Position numbers and translations under genes: made by a program
Assembly: GCA_003288255.1 (NCBI GenBank)
Contig: CP026600.1
Span: 186,001-250,000 of the forward strand
Source of the DNA: Clostridiaceae bacterium 14S0207
GTDB lineage: Bacteria; Bacillota; Clostridia; Clostridiales; Clostridiaceae
Reading direction: 5' to 3'
DNA length: 64,000 bases
The notes under the pieces: generated by a model
The model's database searches: none
Seen by the model: the letters and a program-made list of their open reading frames with translations, nothing else
What the model was told of the DNA's origin: nothing
In this document: positions 54,752-63,985 of the stretch, piece after piece
Layout of the letters: each line of letters opens with the position of its first letter
Numbering within the stretch: the first letter of the stretch is position 1

Positions 54752-56236
54752 ATGAATAAATTATCAAAATTTATTGAGAAAGGTTATCAACTTTTAATTA
54801 ATGGAGAGTGGATAAACGGAACTGGCAATCATAAAGTTTTTAGTTATAACCCTAGTAATGGAGAAAAGCTAACCGAATTTGTAGATGCAAGTAATGAAGA
54901 TGTAGATTTGGCTGTTAATGCAGCGAAAGAAGCATTTAAATCATGGAAAGATGTATCGATACAAGAACGTAGTTCTATTCTATTAAAGATAGCGGATTTG
55001 ATAGATGAAAATAAAGAACGTTTAGCTATGATAGAAACTTTAGATAATGGAAAACCTCTTAGAGAAACATTAAATATAGATTTACCTTTAGCATCAGATC
55101 ACTTCCGTTATTTTGCAGGCATTATTCGTGCAGAAGAGGGAACTTCAAAAATGATTGATAAAGACACTTTATCTATTACTCTAAAAGAACCTATTGGAGT
55201 GGTGGGACAAGTAATACCTTGGAATTTTCCATTCTTAATGGCAGCATGGAAATTGGCTCCAGCACTTGCTGCGGGAAATACAGTAGTTATTCATCCATCA
55301 TCTACTACATCAATTAGTTTATTGGAGTTTGGAAAGTTATTAAATAAAGTTTTACCAGCTGGTGTTGTTAATATTATTACAGGAAGAGGATCTAAATCTG
55401 GTAACTATATGTTGCAACATAAAGGATTTAATAAGTTAGCATTTACAGGATCTACTGAAATTGGTTATAAGGTATCAGAAGAAGCGGCTAAAAGATTGAT
55501 TCCAGCGACTTTAGAGCTTGGAGGAAAATCAGCTAATATATTCTTCAATGATGCACCATGGGAAAGAGCTATAGAAGGTGTACAAATGGGAATATTATTG
55601 AATCAAGGACAGGTATGTTGTGCTGGGTCAAGAGTATTTGTACAAGAGGATATTTATGATAAGTTTGTAGAGGCTCTTAAGATAGCTTTTGAAAAAGTTA
55701 AGGTAGGTCTTCCATGGGAAGATGGTGTACAAATGGGTTCTCAAATTAATGAAAAACACCTTGAGAAAATACTTGAATATGTTAAAATTGGAGAACAAGA
55801 AGGTGCAAAAGTACTAACTGGTGGAAAGAGATTAGAAACAGATGAACTAAAGGATGGTGCATTTATGACACCAACAATTTTAATAAATGCTACTAATAAA
55901 ATGCGTATTGCTCAAGAAGAGATTTTTGGGCCAGTGGTAACAGTCATTAAGTTTAAGGATGAAGAAGAAGTAATAAGAATGGCTAATGATTCTGAATATG
56001 GATTAGGAGGAGCCATTTGGTCTAAAAATATTAATACAGCACTTAGAGTAGCATCTAAAATTGAAACAGGTCGTATGTGGATAAACACATATAACCAATT
56101 ACCTGCCGGGGCACCTTTTGGTGGATATAAAAAATCAGGAATTGGAAGAGAAACATATAAAAGTGTTTTAGAAGCATATTCACAAACAAAGAATATTTAT
56201 ATAAGTATGAAAGAACAAACAGAAGGTTTATATTAA
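54752..56236 (+). CDS. NAD(P)-dependent aldehyde dehydrogenase
   Basis: The 494-residue class I/II-type enzyme oxidises an aldehyde to the acid in the cytosol. It has VVGQVIPWNFPFLMAAWKLAPALAAGNTVV, AFTGSTEIGYKV, the general base Glu255 in ATLELGGKSANIFF, the nucleophile Cys289 in GQVCCAGSR, and EEIFGPVVTVIKF. Length and order are normal. The sequence is of the broad AldA/BetB group; substrate cannot be fixed. GGGGGTATT precedes the ATG and a terminator follows at 56278-56313. It is alone on its transcript behind a possibly structured leader. Confidence 0.93.
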   Translation: MNKLSKFIEKGYQLLINGEWINGTGNHKVFSYNPSNGEKLTEFVDASNEDVDLAVNAAKEAFKSWKDVSIQERSSILLKIADLIDENKERLAMIETLDNGKPLRETLNIDLPLASDHFRYFAGIIRAEEGTSKMIDKDTLSITLKEPIGVVGQVIPWNFPFLMAAWKLAPALAAGNTVVIHPSSTTSISLLEFGKLLNKVLPAGVVNIITGRGSKSGNYMLQHKGFNKLAFTGSTEIGYKVSEEAAKRLIPATLELGGKSANIFFNDAPWERAIEGVQMGILLNQGQVCCAGSRVFVQEDIYDKFVEALKIAFEKVKVGLPWEDGVQMGSQINEKHLEKILEYVKIGEQEGAKVLTGGKRLETDELKDGAFMTPTILINATNKMRIAQEEIFGPVVTVIKFKDEEEVIRMANDSEYGLGGAIWSKNINTALRVASKIETGRMWINTYNQLPAGAPFGGYKKSGIGRETYKSVLEAYSQTKNIYISMKEQTEGLY

Positions 56237-56277
56237 TTTATGAGGTTAATAATAAGATAAAAATTATAAGTTAGTAT

Positions 56278-56313
56278 AAAAGGGATTATATTTAATTAAA
56301 TATAGTCCCTTTT
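56278..56313 (+). terminator. Terminator after the aldehyde dehydrogenase gene
   Basis: AAAAGGGA and TCCCTTTT plus inner TATATTT and AAATATA form the stem, followed by CATTTTT. Confidence 0.85.
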
Positions 56314-56365
56314 CATTTTTAAGAACTAATAAAATGAGCAAAGAATTTTTATTCAAAATAAGGTG

Positions 56366-56466
56366 TGAGGTCAAAATTATTATTTACCTAAAAATTAAGT
56401 GTTATACATTTAAGTTTGTTTATAATTAGTAAACATTTTTGTATATGTATTTACTAATGAGGTCAA
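56366..56466. promoter_or_regulatory. Repeated TGAGGTCAA words and a dyad upstream of the patatin gene
   Basis: TGAGGTCAA occurs at 56366-56374 and 56458-56466, 92 bp apart in the same orientation. Between them ATTAGTAAA (56425-56433) pairs with TTTACTAAT (56450-56458). The setting suggests regulator binding sites for the patatin gene; no regulator is known. Confidence 0.4.
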
Positions 56467-56551
56467 CATTGTAATAATATATTATATAATTAGTGTTTTT
56501 ACACATATAATAAAAGTTAGTTTTTAAAAATAGTAGGCTACATATGAAAGG

Positions 56552-57439
56552 ATGAAAAAATTGGATATTCAAAATGTAGGATTGATATTAGAAGGCGGAG
56601 GAATGAGAGGGAGTTATACTGCTGGAGTATTAGATTTTTTCTTAAACAAAAATATACACTTTCAATATATTATAGGAGTTTCAGCTGGTGCATGTAATGC
56701 TATGTCATATATATCAAAACAAAAAGGAAGAAATATTAAGGTAAGTATGGATTATATAGGTGATAAAAGATATATAGGATTAAGAAATTATATTAAGGAA
56801 GGTTCTATTTTTGGTATGAATTTTATTTTTAATGAAATACCCAAAAAATATATTCCCTTTGACTTTGATACTTTTGATAATTCAACATGCAAATTTTTAA
56901 TAGGAACAACAGATTGTAAAACTGGAGAAGCTATATATTTTAATAAAAATGATATAACTGAGAATATGGAAGTTATTAAAGCATCATCTTCATTACCATT
57001 AATATCACCTATATTAAAATATAAAAATTATGAACTATTAGATGGTGGCATATCAGATTCTATTCCAATACTTAAAGCAATGGAAGATGGTATTGAAAAG
57101 AATATAATAATTCTTACAAGAAATAAAGATTATAGAAAGTCGCCTAATAAGCTTTATAGAATAATAAAATTAAAGTACAAAAAATATCCCAATCTAGTAA
57201 AATCAATAAAAAATAGATATAAAAAATATAATGAAACTTTAGCACTTATAGAGAAGTTAGAGAAAGAAGGAAAAGTTTTTGTTTTAAGACCTTCTAAACC
57301 TATTAGGGTTAGTAGATTAGAAACACATTCTGAAAATTTATTAGAGCTTTTTAATAATGGATATGAAGATGCCGAAAATAATTATGAAAAAATGATGAAG
57401 TTTTTGGGGGTAGATTTAAAAAATGAAAAATTACAATAG
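56552..57439 (+). CDS. Patatin-like phospholipase
   Basis: The 295-residue serine hydrolase of the RssA/YjjU type has the oxyanion loop LEGGGMRGSYTAGVLDFF (residues 13-30), the nucleophile in GVSAGA (Ser44) and the aspartate of the dyad in LLDGGISDSIPI (Asp164). No signal peptide is present, so it acts in the cytosol on phospholipid or lysophospholipid. Translation may begin at ATG 56552, but the AAAGG site abuts it; TTG 56561 would be better spaced and begins just before the conserved region. It stands alone, with a terminator at 57527-57566. Confidence 0.92.
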   Translation: MKKLDIQNVGLILEGGGMRGSYTAGVLDFFLNKNIHFQYIIGVSAGACNAMSYISKQKGRNIKVSMDYIGDKRYIGLRNYIKEGSIFGMNFIFNEIPKKYIPFDFDTFDNSTCKFLIGTTDCKTGEAIYFNKNDITENMEVIKASSSLPLISPILKYKNYELLDGGISDSIPILKAMEDGIEKNIIILTRNKDYRKSPNKLYRIIKLKYKKYPNLVKSIKNRYKKYNETLALIEKLEKEGKVFVLRPSKPIRVSRLETHSENLLELFNNGYEDAENNYEKMMKFLGVDLKNEKLQ

Positions 57440-57526
57440 CACGGGCGATATAATAATAAATAGGAAAGAATTAAAAAAACATACAATGTATGGTTAAAAT
57501 GTAATAAGTCAAAGCAACGTATAAAA

Positions 57527-57566
57527 AAACAAATATTTATTATTAAGATAAATATTTGTTTTTTTA
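57527..57566. terminator. Bidirectional terminator between patatin and DUF4184 genes
   Basis: AAACAAATATTTA pairs with TAAATATTTGTTT, flanked by A and T runs. Confidence 0.85.
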
Positions 57567-57576
57567 TTTATATATA

Positions 57577-58320
57577 TTAATAATGTTTAGTATTAATGGA
57601 TGCAAGGATACAACCTACAAATAAACCATTTAAAAATGTAATTATTAAACTTCCAATACTTTTTGAATGGACAGTAATGTGACGGGTAAAAAATCCTATA
57701 AAAATAAATAACAATATATTTAATATGATAATAATATAATAATTAAGTTTATTTTTAAGAGAAATAAACTTAGGAGTTCTTTTAAGATTTCTTTTTTTAT
57801 ACATATATATAACAAGTAAAAAGGTTCCTATAAGAGTACTACCATGTTGTAATAATTTGTAGATTGGTATTGCATAATTTAAAATAAAAATATTATATCG
57901 TAATTGTGGAAATAAAAGTACAAATTTACCTGTAGAGTGAGTAAAACTATCCCATACTATATGAGTTAACATTCCCAATAATGTAGAATAAATAAAGATA
58001 AAAATTTCTTTTATGGAATTTAAACTCCAAGGAGTATATGCATAATGAATGTACCACCTATCAAATGGAGTAGGCATATGTAAGATAAAACATTTTTTTA
58101 TTATCTTATGAAATAAAAAAGCTACTAAAAAACAAAGTGGTAAATTTAATACAATGAAACCTACAAGAGTATGTCCAAGATTACCCATAGGTTTAAAATT
58201 TAAAAAATATTGAAAATCAGGTGCTAGACTACCTAGTACTAAGCCAGTAAAATTAAAATATTTATTAAATTTTTCTTTTATAGGTAAAACGGCTGCTATA
58301 TGTGAAAAAGTAAATGGCAT
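57577..58320 (-). CDS. DUF4184 family membrane protein
   Basis: The 247-residue protein begins MPFTFSHIAAVLPIKEKFNKYFNFTGLVLGSLAPDFQYF, the DUF4184 signature, with histidines and aspartates resembling membrane-bound metal-dependent hydrolases (YdjM-like; FSHIAAVLP, GSLAPDFQY, TLLGMLTHIVWDSFTHSTG). About six membrane segments are present. Activity is unknown. AAGGAGTTTTT precedes the ATG. It is divergent from the MATE gene. Confidence 0.87.
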   Translation of the reverse strand: MPFTFSHIAAVLPIKEKFNKYFNFTGLVLGSLAPDFQYFLNFKPMGNLGHTLVGFIVLNLPLCFLVAFLFHKIIKKCFILHMPTPFDRWYIHYAYTPWSLNSIKEIFIFIYSTLLGMLTHIVWDSFTHSTGKFVLLFPQLRYNIFILNYAIPIYKLLQHGSTLIGTFLLVIYMYKKRNLKRTPKFISLKNKLNYYIIIILNILLFIFIGFFTRHITVHSKSIGSLIITFLNGLFVGCILASINTKHY

Positions 58321-58523
58321 ATGTTAAAAACTCCTTATTATTTTATATTCTAAGATAATAACATTTCTAAGATAAGTATACAATGGGATAATAATGGTAT
58401 TGATTTAAAATATAATATTATGTTAAATTATAAATTATGGTATGTAAGTGATAAAAATGTAGTTTATGTTTAGCAATTTAAGTCTAAAATATTAAGATGA
58501 TATATGATACCATGGGGGATAAG

Positions 58524-59864
58524 ATGAGCAATGAATGTGTTAAAAAACAATTATTTAAAATAACTTGGCCTATTTTTATTGATACTTTACTTTTTATGTT
58601 TTTAGGAAGTATGGATGTTTTTATGCTTGGAAGGTTTTCTGATAATTCGGTAGCAGCTGTAGGAGCGGTTAACCAGATTATAAGCATGATAAATTTAATT
58701 TTTGGGATTATAACTGCAGGAACTATGATTTTGTGTTCACAATATTTAGGAACGAAAGATCCTAAGGAAAATATAATTCGACTTTCGGGAGTTTCCATAG
58801 TATTTAATGGTTTAATAGGAGCTATTTTAAGTATAGTTTTAGTGTTTAGTGGTGAAATTCTTTTAAAGTATATGAATATAGATAATTCTTTAATCTTAAT
58901 TAGCTCAAGTTATATAAATATTGTAGGTGGTTTTTTATTTATACAGTCCATGGCTATGACATTTACGGCTATTATAAGGGCACATGGTTATACAAAAGTT
59001 TGTATGTATGTAACTTTTTTTATGAATGTGCTTAATATTATATGTAACTATATATTGATTTTTGGAAACTGTGGAGGACCAACATTAGGTGTTAAGGGGG
59101 CGGCAATAGCTACTGTACTAAGTAAAACAATTGGTTGTGTTATTTTAGGATATTTTCTATTTACAAAGGTTATAAAAGATTTTTCATTAAGATATTTTAA
59201 GAAGTTTCCTAAAAAAGATTTAATTAATATGCTTATTATAGGATTGCCAACTGCAGGTGAACAACTTTCATATAGTTTAATGCAAATTGTAATTACAATG
59301 ATTTTGACTTTAATTGGTATAGAGGCTATGACTACTAATAATTATGCTAATAATATTATTATGTTTGCATATGTATTTGCTGTTTCCATTGGTCAAGGTT
59401 CAAGTATATTGGTTGGAAGACTTATAGGGAAAGGTGATACGGAATCGGCTTATAGCTTAGGTATATCCTCTTTAAAAAAGGCTATTTTAGTATCCTTATT
59501 ACTTGCTATGATAATTGCAAGTTGCGGAAGATATATATTAGGTGTTTTTACAATTAATGAAAAAATAATATCGTTAGGAATAAAACTTTTACTGATTGAT
59601 ATTATATTAGAACCAGGATGAGCTTTTAATTTAGTTATAATAAATTGTTTAAGAGGTGCAGGAGATGTAAAATTTCCGGTATGTGTTGGACTTATATCTA
59701 TGTGGATATTAGGTGCAGGAGCTGGATATATATTGGCTATTCCATTTAATTTAGGATTAAATGGAATTTGGATTGCGCTTGCTTTAGATGAATGGATTAG
59801 AGGAATAATCATGTATTTTAGATGGAAAAGTGGAAAGTGGAAAGGCAAATGTTTTGTAAATTAG
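58524..59864 (+). pseudogene. MATE-family efflux transporter interrupted by one in-frame TGA
   Basis: Reading from ATG 58524 (behind GGGGGAT; earlier ATG 58497 lacks a site) gives a typical 446-codon MATE protein: KKQLFKITWPIFIDTLLFMFLGSMDVFMLGRFSDNSVAAVGAVNQI, GPTLGVKGAAIATVLSKT, and GLPTAGEQLSYSLMQIV. At 59619-59621 a TGA replaces what is normally Arg in EPGRAFN. The same frame then continues with AFNLVIINCLRGAGDVKFPVCVGLISMWILG to TAG 59862-59864. Only the last quarter is cut off. One CGA or AGA to TGA change explains it; no shift is needed. The stub would lack the final two membrane helices and probably does not work. Confidence 0.9.
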
Positions 59865-60051
59865 AGAGCAGTCTTTTAAAATTATTAAGCCAAAATTTAC
59901 GTTTTTAATAAAAAGTTGTTTAAATATGCTAATTAATGTTTAAAGTGATATAATGTAAGTAAACTATAAAACTTTTATATAATTTTTTGTAGGATATATT
60001 TTTTATAAGATTAATTGCTTGAAAGTGAAGTTTAAGGAGAAAATACAATAT

Positions 60052-60852
60052 ATGAAAAAGAAGATACTATTGATAGGGATAATAATTATGGGAATAATAA
60101 CTGGCATAATGTTAGAAATAGATTCACATAATACTAAAGAAAAGACTAAGATAGTTAATGAACATAATGATATAAAGAAGGAACAAAAGAAAGAACAAAA
60201 GCAAATAAAACAAGAAAATATAAAAAAAGATATAGCCAAATTAGAAAAAATTAAAAATGATAAATATATGATTTTAGTCAATAAGAGTACTCATAAGTTA
60301 AACAAAAATGATATTCCAGATAATTTAGTTGTACCAAAGATTAAGTTTAATAAGTGGGCTACTAATACAAAAATGGAAAAGGTAGCTGCAAGTGCTGTAG
60401 AAAAAATGTTTGAAGCAGCTAAAAAAGATAGAATAGATCTTTTGGGCATTTCTGCCTATAGAGCATATAATGTTCAAGTAGAAGTATTTGAGCAGGAAAT
60501 AGAAGTAAAAGGAAGTAAAAAGAGGGCTGAGGAAGCAGTAGCTCCTCCAGGATCATCAGAACACCAAACAGGTTATACTTTAGATTTAACTTGTGTAAAC
60601 CGTGTAAATTTAGATAAAAATTTTGAAAAGACAGATGATTTTAAATGGTTACAGGAAAATTGTTATAAGTACGGGTTTATTTTAAGGTATCCTAAAGATA
60701 AAGAAGATATAACAAAATATCAATATGAACCTTGGCATTATAGATATGTAGGAGTAGATAATGCTACATATATAATGAAAAATCATTTAACTTTAGAAGA
60801 ATATATAGAAAAAATTGACGACAAAATAGAAAATTTAAAAAAAAAATTCTAA
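60052..60852 (+). CDS. D,D-carboxypeptidase, M15B (VanY) family
   Basis: About 266 residues: signal anchor (about 1-20, MKKKILLIGIIIMGIITGIML), a Lys-rich linker (KKEQKKEQKQIKQENIKKDIAKLEKI) and the M15B zinc domain. The domain has LLGISAYRAYNVQVEVFEQ, GSSEHQTGYTLDLTCVN (His and Asp zinc ligands), WLQENCYKYGFILRYP and EPWHYRYVG (His ligand). It trims the terminal D-Ala from peptidoglycan stems at the cell surface. ATG 60052 puts the hydrophobic start at the N-terminus; an upstream in-frame TTG would add a polar stretch. No vanHAX genes are present, so it is a wall-maintenance enzyme and not evidence of glycopeptide resistance. Confidence 0.9.
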   Translation: MKKKILLIGIIIMGIITGIMLEIDSHNTKEKTKIVNEHNDIKKEQKKEQKQIKQENIKKDIAKLEKIKNDKYMILVNKSTHKLNKNDIPDNLVVPKIKFNKWATNTKMEKVAASAVEKMFEAAKKDRIDLLGISAYRAYNVQVEVFEQEIEVKGSKKRAEEAVAPPGSSEHQTGYTLDLTCVNRVNLDKNFEKTDDFKWLQENCYKYGFILRYPKDKEDITKYQYEPWHYRYVGVDNATYIMKNHLTLEEYIEKIDDKIENLKKKF

Positions 60853-60903
60853 TTGATTAAGATGTGAAAAGTGAAGTATATGGGTTAAAATTATTAATTA
60901 AAG

Positions 60904-60941
60904 AACTATAGATAATAAAAAATTATCTATAGTTTTTTTGT
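60904..60941 (+). terminator. Terminator after the VanY-like gene
   Basis: AACTATAGATAA pairs with TTATCTATAGTT, followed by T5. Confidence 0.85.
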
Positions 60942-61113
60942 GTTTATGAAATTTATAAGAATTATTTAAGGAAAATTTAGAAGTTTTGTAAAACAACTAT
61001 GTTGTAATCATAATAATTATTATGTTATTTAGTATATAATATATATGGGGTATGGATTATTTTAGTATTGATTTATTTAAACTGAAGGATAAAATTTTAG
61101 GGGGTTATTAATA

Positions 61114-61446
61114 ATGGAAGGAAAAGTTTATCTATATCCAATAATTTCGTTTATGGTGTTAACCTTTTTAATGGTAACTAATACTTTTAATATGGAAATT
61201 ATCTTTGTAATAGGTATAGTTTTATCAATATTAATGTGTTGTACTGGTGTAATACAAATAATAAGACATTGGAGAGAAAATAGACTATATTTAAATATTA
61301 TTAGTATGATTATGGTTATACTTTTATTATCATTTAGTATGATTTGGGGATTTATAGTTCAGGAAAGTAGAGAATATAATCCGAAAGGAAACCTACATGA
61401 AATTTTAGTTAATAATAAAATAAAAAAGGATATTAAAAAGCGTTAA
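61114..61446 (+). CDS. Small hypothetical membrane protein
   Basis: 110 residues with three membrane segments (about 7-24, 30-50 and 60-82) and a charged tail VQESREYNPKGNLHEILVNNKIKKDIKKR. The loop IIRHWRENRLYLNII lies between the second and third. TAGGGGGTT precedes the ATG. No family is recognised. It stands alone upstream of the BcrA-like exporter, separated by a hairpin near 61483-61536. Confidence 0.7.
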   Translation: MEGKVYLYPIISFMVLTFLMVTNTFNMEIIFVIGIVLSILMCCTGVIQIIRHWRENRLYLNIISMIMVILLLSFSMIWGFIVQESREYNPKGNLHEILVNNKIKKDIKKR

Positions 61447-61482
61447 ATTTAACATAAAGTATAAAGATATTATTGCAATAGA

Positions 61483-61536
61483 AAAATAGATTTTATTTAC
61501 TCAATATAATGAGGAAGATAAATTCTATTTTTTTAT
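61483..61536 (+). terminator. Probable terminator before the BcrA-like locus
   Basis: AAAATAGA (about 61483) pairs with TCTATTTT around an AT-rich imperfect stem containing ACTC and GAGG, followed by T-rich sequence. Confidence 0.5.
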
Positions 61537-61604
61537 TTTCTTGATAAATTCTTGACAAGTATTTTATATGATATTCTTGAAAATTGAATTGTGGAGGGAT
61601 GAAA

Positions 61605-62336
61605 ATGAGTAACATTGTAGAAGTTAAAAATCTTACAAAGACTTTATCAAGAAGGATGGTTTTGGATAATATAAGTTTTAATATTAAGAAAGGAAGTATA
61701 GTAGGATTCTTGGGTCCTAATGGAGCAGGAAAAACTACAACCATAAGGGCTCTAACTGGACTTATTGGTGTAAAGGGAGAGATAAAGATAAATGGAATCC
61801 TAATTAAAAATAGAATTTTAGCTATGAAAGAAGTTGGGGCAATTGTAGAAAATCCTATATTTTTTTCTTACATGACAGCATATGAAAACTTAATGGCTTT
61901 GATTATTTTGGATAAAGAATTAAAAAAATGTGATTATAAAGAACGAATTGAAGAAGTAATTGATATAGTGGGACTTACAGGAAGAGAATATGAAAAGGTA
62001 AAAAATTATTCATTAGGTATGAAGCAACGTCTAGGAATTGCTCAAGCACTTTTAAATAAACCTAAGTTTTTAATCTTAGACGAACCAACTAATGGACTTG
62101 ATCCTATAGGTATAAAAGATTTAAGAAAGCTTATTTTGAAGTTAAACATAGAAAATGGAATAACTTTTTTTATATCAAGTCATCTTTTAGATGAGTTACA
62201 AAAAATAAGTACAGATTACATTATAATTAGAGAAGGCAAAATTTTACAACAAGGAAATAAAAAACAAATCTTAAATGAATATGGAGAAGAAAGCTTAGAG
62301 GAAGCATTTATTAAAATTATAGGTGGTGGAAATTAA
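61605..62336 (+). CDS. ABC transporter ATP-binding protein, BcrA-like
   Basis: About 243 residues: Walker A GPNGAGKTTTIRAL near residue 40, NPIFFSYMTAYENLM, signature NYSLGMKQRLGIAQALL, Walker B FLILDEPTNGLDPIGI and H-loop SSHLLDELQKI. EPTNGLDP and the short length are typical of the bacitracin/lantibiotic export group (BcrA, LanF). GGAGGG suits ATG 61605; ATG 61599 directly abuts the site. Two ABC-2 permeases follow. The unit probably exports or removes a peptide antibiotic from the membrane. Confidence 0.9.
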   Translation: MSNIVEVKNLTKTLSRRMVLDNISFNIKKGSIVGFLGPNGAGKTTTIRALTGLIGVKGEIKINGILIKNRILAMKEVGAIVENPIFFSYMTAYENLMALIILDKELKKCDYKERIEEVIDIVGLTGREYEKVKNYSLGMKQRLGIAQALLNKPKFLILDEPTNGLDPIGIKDLRKLILKLNIENGITFFISSHLLDELQKISTDYIIIREGKILQQGNKKQILNEYGEESLEEAFIKIIGGGN

Positions 62337-62337
62337 T

Positions 62338-63171
62338 ATGAAGGAATTAATAAAAGGTGAATTCTATAAATTTTTTCATAGTAAAGTAATGATTTTATCC
62401 TTTTTATCTATACCAATTTTAATAGGATTATTGTGCAATTATTTTCTTAAAAATAATATAGTTATTTCCAATACAAAAGAAAATATTCCTAAATTTGCTT
62501 CGAATATAAGTCTACCATATTTGATAATTTACAAAGAGTTTATGGTTATAATGAGTATTTTAGTGATTTTTTATGTTTCTATATTTATAACGGAAGAATT
62601 AGAATCAGGTGCAATTAGAATGCAATCAACTAGAGGATATAGTTTATGGAATATTGTATTTAGTAAAGCAATCATAATTGCCTTAATTATTTTTATTGAT
62701 TTTGTAGTTTGTTTTATTTTATCTAAAATAATAGGAAGTTTATTTTTTAATAAGGTTGAGTTTGCATATACATTTTTAAATTATAAGAAAATTAAAGGAA
62801 CCTCAGCGTTTTTATATACTTTAAAGTTCTATGGATTATCATATTTAATAATTATGGCTATGCTAACTTTTATGACATTTATTTCTGTGATATCAAAAAA
62901 TAAACTAGTTACAATTTCAATAGGGCTAGCTATTGTGATAATGGATATATTTTATACAGATATAGTACAAAAGTTAGCTTTTTTAGGAAAAATAAAGTTT
63001 GAAACCTTTCAATATATAACCATAAATCAACTTCAAGTTACTGGAGTACCATATTTTATTGCAAATGTGAATAATTCTAGAAAAATAATATTAGGGGTTT
63101 TGAGTACTTATTTTATAATTTTTTCTTTATTAACTTTAATTTACACGAAAAAATATGATTATGTAGATTAA
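62338..63171 (+). CDS. ABC-2 permease, BcrB/LanE-like
   Basis: About 277 residues with six membrane segments (near 20-38, 70-92, 115-138, 165-188, 197-217 and 250-270). The start MKELIKGEFYKFFHSKVMILSFLSIPILIG and ITEELESGAIRMQSTRGYSLWNIVFSKAIIIALI are the standard cytoplasmic motif of this permease type. GGTGGTGG precedes the ATG one base after the ATPase stop. It ends KKYDYVD, as does the next protein, suggesting duplication. The substrate is probably a peptide antibiotic. Confidence 0.87.
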   Translation: MKELIKGEFYKFFHSKVMILSFLSIPILIGLLCNYFLKNNIVISNTKENIPKFASNISLPYLIIYKEFMVIMSILVIFYVSIFITEELESGAIRMQSTRGYSLWNIVFSKAIIIALIIFIDFVVCFILSKIIGSLFFNKVEFAYTFLNYKKIKGTSAFLYTLKFYGLSYLIIMAMLTFMTFISVISKNKLVTISIGLAIVIMDIFYTDIVQKLAFLGKIKFETFQYITINQLQVTGVPYFIANVNNSRKIILGVLSTYFIIFSLLTLIYTKKYDYVD

Positions 63172-63196
63172 TAAATAAGTTATATGGGGTGAAGAA

Positions 63197-63985
63197 ATGA
63201 TAAAACTTTTAAAAAGTGAACTTTATAGATTGTTTCATATAAAAAGTATATATTTGATTTTTATTTTTTCTCTTATTTTAGTAGGAATAATAACTAAGTT
63301 ATTCAGTATTAAATTATTTTCTGGAATTAATTATAGAACATCCAAGTGGTCTATAATGATTTTTGCAGATAGATTTAATAATCCTCAAGGAATGATATGT
63401 AATAGGTGTATCGAAATAGTTTTTATAATAATACCTTTTATTACAAATACAATTATAGGTGAAGAAAGAGATTTAGGTAGTTTAAGGATGATACTGTTAA
63501 GACCTTATAAAAAGGGACAGATTATTTTAAGCAAATTAATAACTCTTATAATAATAGATTTTTTATATTTATCTACAATCTTTATTTCAAGTTATATATT
63601 TTCCGTGTTTATGATGCCTACTATAAGTTATACAAAGTTATTATTTAATTCTAGTAACATAAGTTTTTGGGAGAGTTTTATATTTAATATAAGGGTATAT
63701 CTAATTTATTTAGTAGAGATAATCTTAATTAGCTATATATTTTCTATAGTATGTACCTTTATAAAGAATACAGTGCTTGCATTTATAGTTCAAATAGCAA
63801 TTTTAGTGTCAACATCATACTTAGTTACATCCTTTAGGTATTATATAATATCTCCTTTAAATTATATTTATGATATTTTATCTAAACATAAATCACCTAC
63901 TATAATTATTTTTGAATGTTTAAGTATAATTATAATAGGCATGTTTTTAAAATTAATATGGAATAGGTTTGACTATGTAGATTAA
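63197..63985 (+). CDS. ABC-2 permease, second subunit of the BcrA-like exporter
   Basis: 262 residues with six membrane segments, MIKLLKSELYRLFHIKSIYLIFIFSLILVG at the start and IIGEERDLGSLRMILLRPYKKGQIILSKLITLIII as the coupling motif. It ends NRFDYVD, close to the KKYDYVD end of the preceding permease, so the two arose by duplication and should form a heterodimer with the BcrA-like ATPase. GGGGTGAAG precedes the ATG. AAAGGAG at 63986-63992 suggests another gene begins just off the right edge. Confidence 0.87.
   Translation: MIKLLKSELYRLFHIKSIYLIFIFSLILVGIITKLFSIKLFSGINYRTSKWSIMIFADRFNNPQGMICNRCIEIVFIIIPFITNTIIGEERDLGSLRMILLRPYKKGQIILSKLITLIIIDFLYLSTIFISSYIFSVFMMPTISYTKLLFNSSNISFWESFIFNIRVYLIYLVEIILISYIFSIVCTFIKNTVLAFIVQIAILVSTSYLVTSFRYYIISPLNYIYDILSKHKSPTIIIFECLSIIIIGMFLKLIWNRFDYVD

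Noticed and set aside
59619-59621. Selenocysteine insertion at the MATE TGA
   Set aside because: MATE proteins have Arg here, and no plausible selenocysteine hairpin directly follows; a nonsense change is simpler.
60052-60852. Vancomycin-resistance cluster because of a VanY-like gene
   Set aside because: No vanR/S/H/A/X genes are present; M15B carboxypeptidases are common housekeeping wall enzymes.
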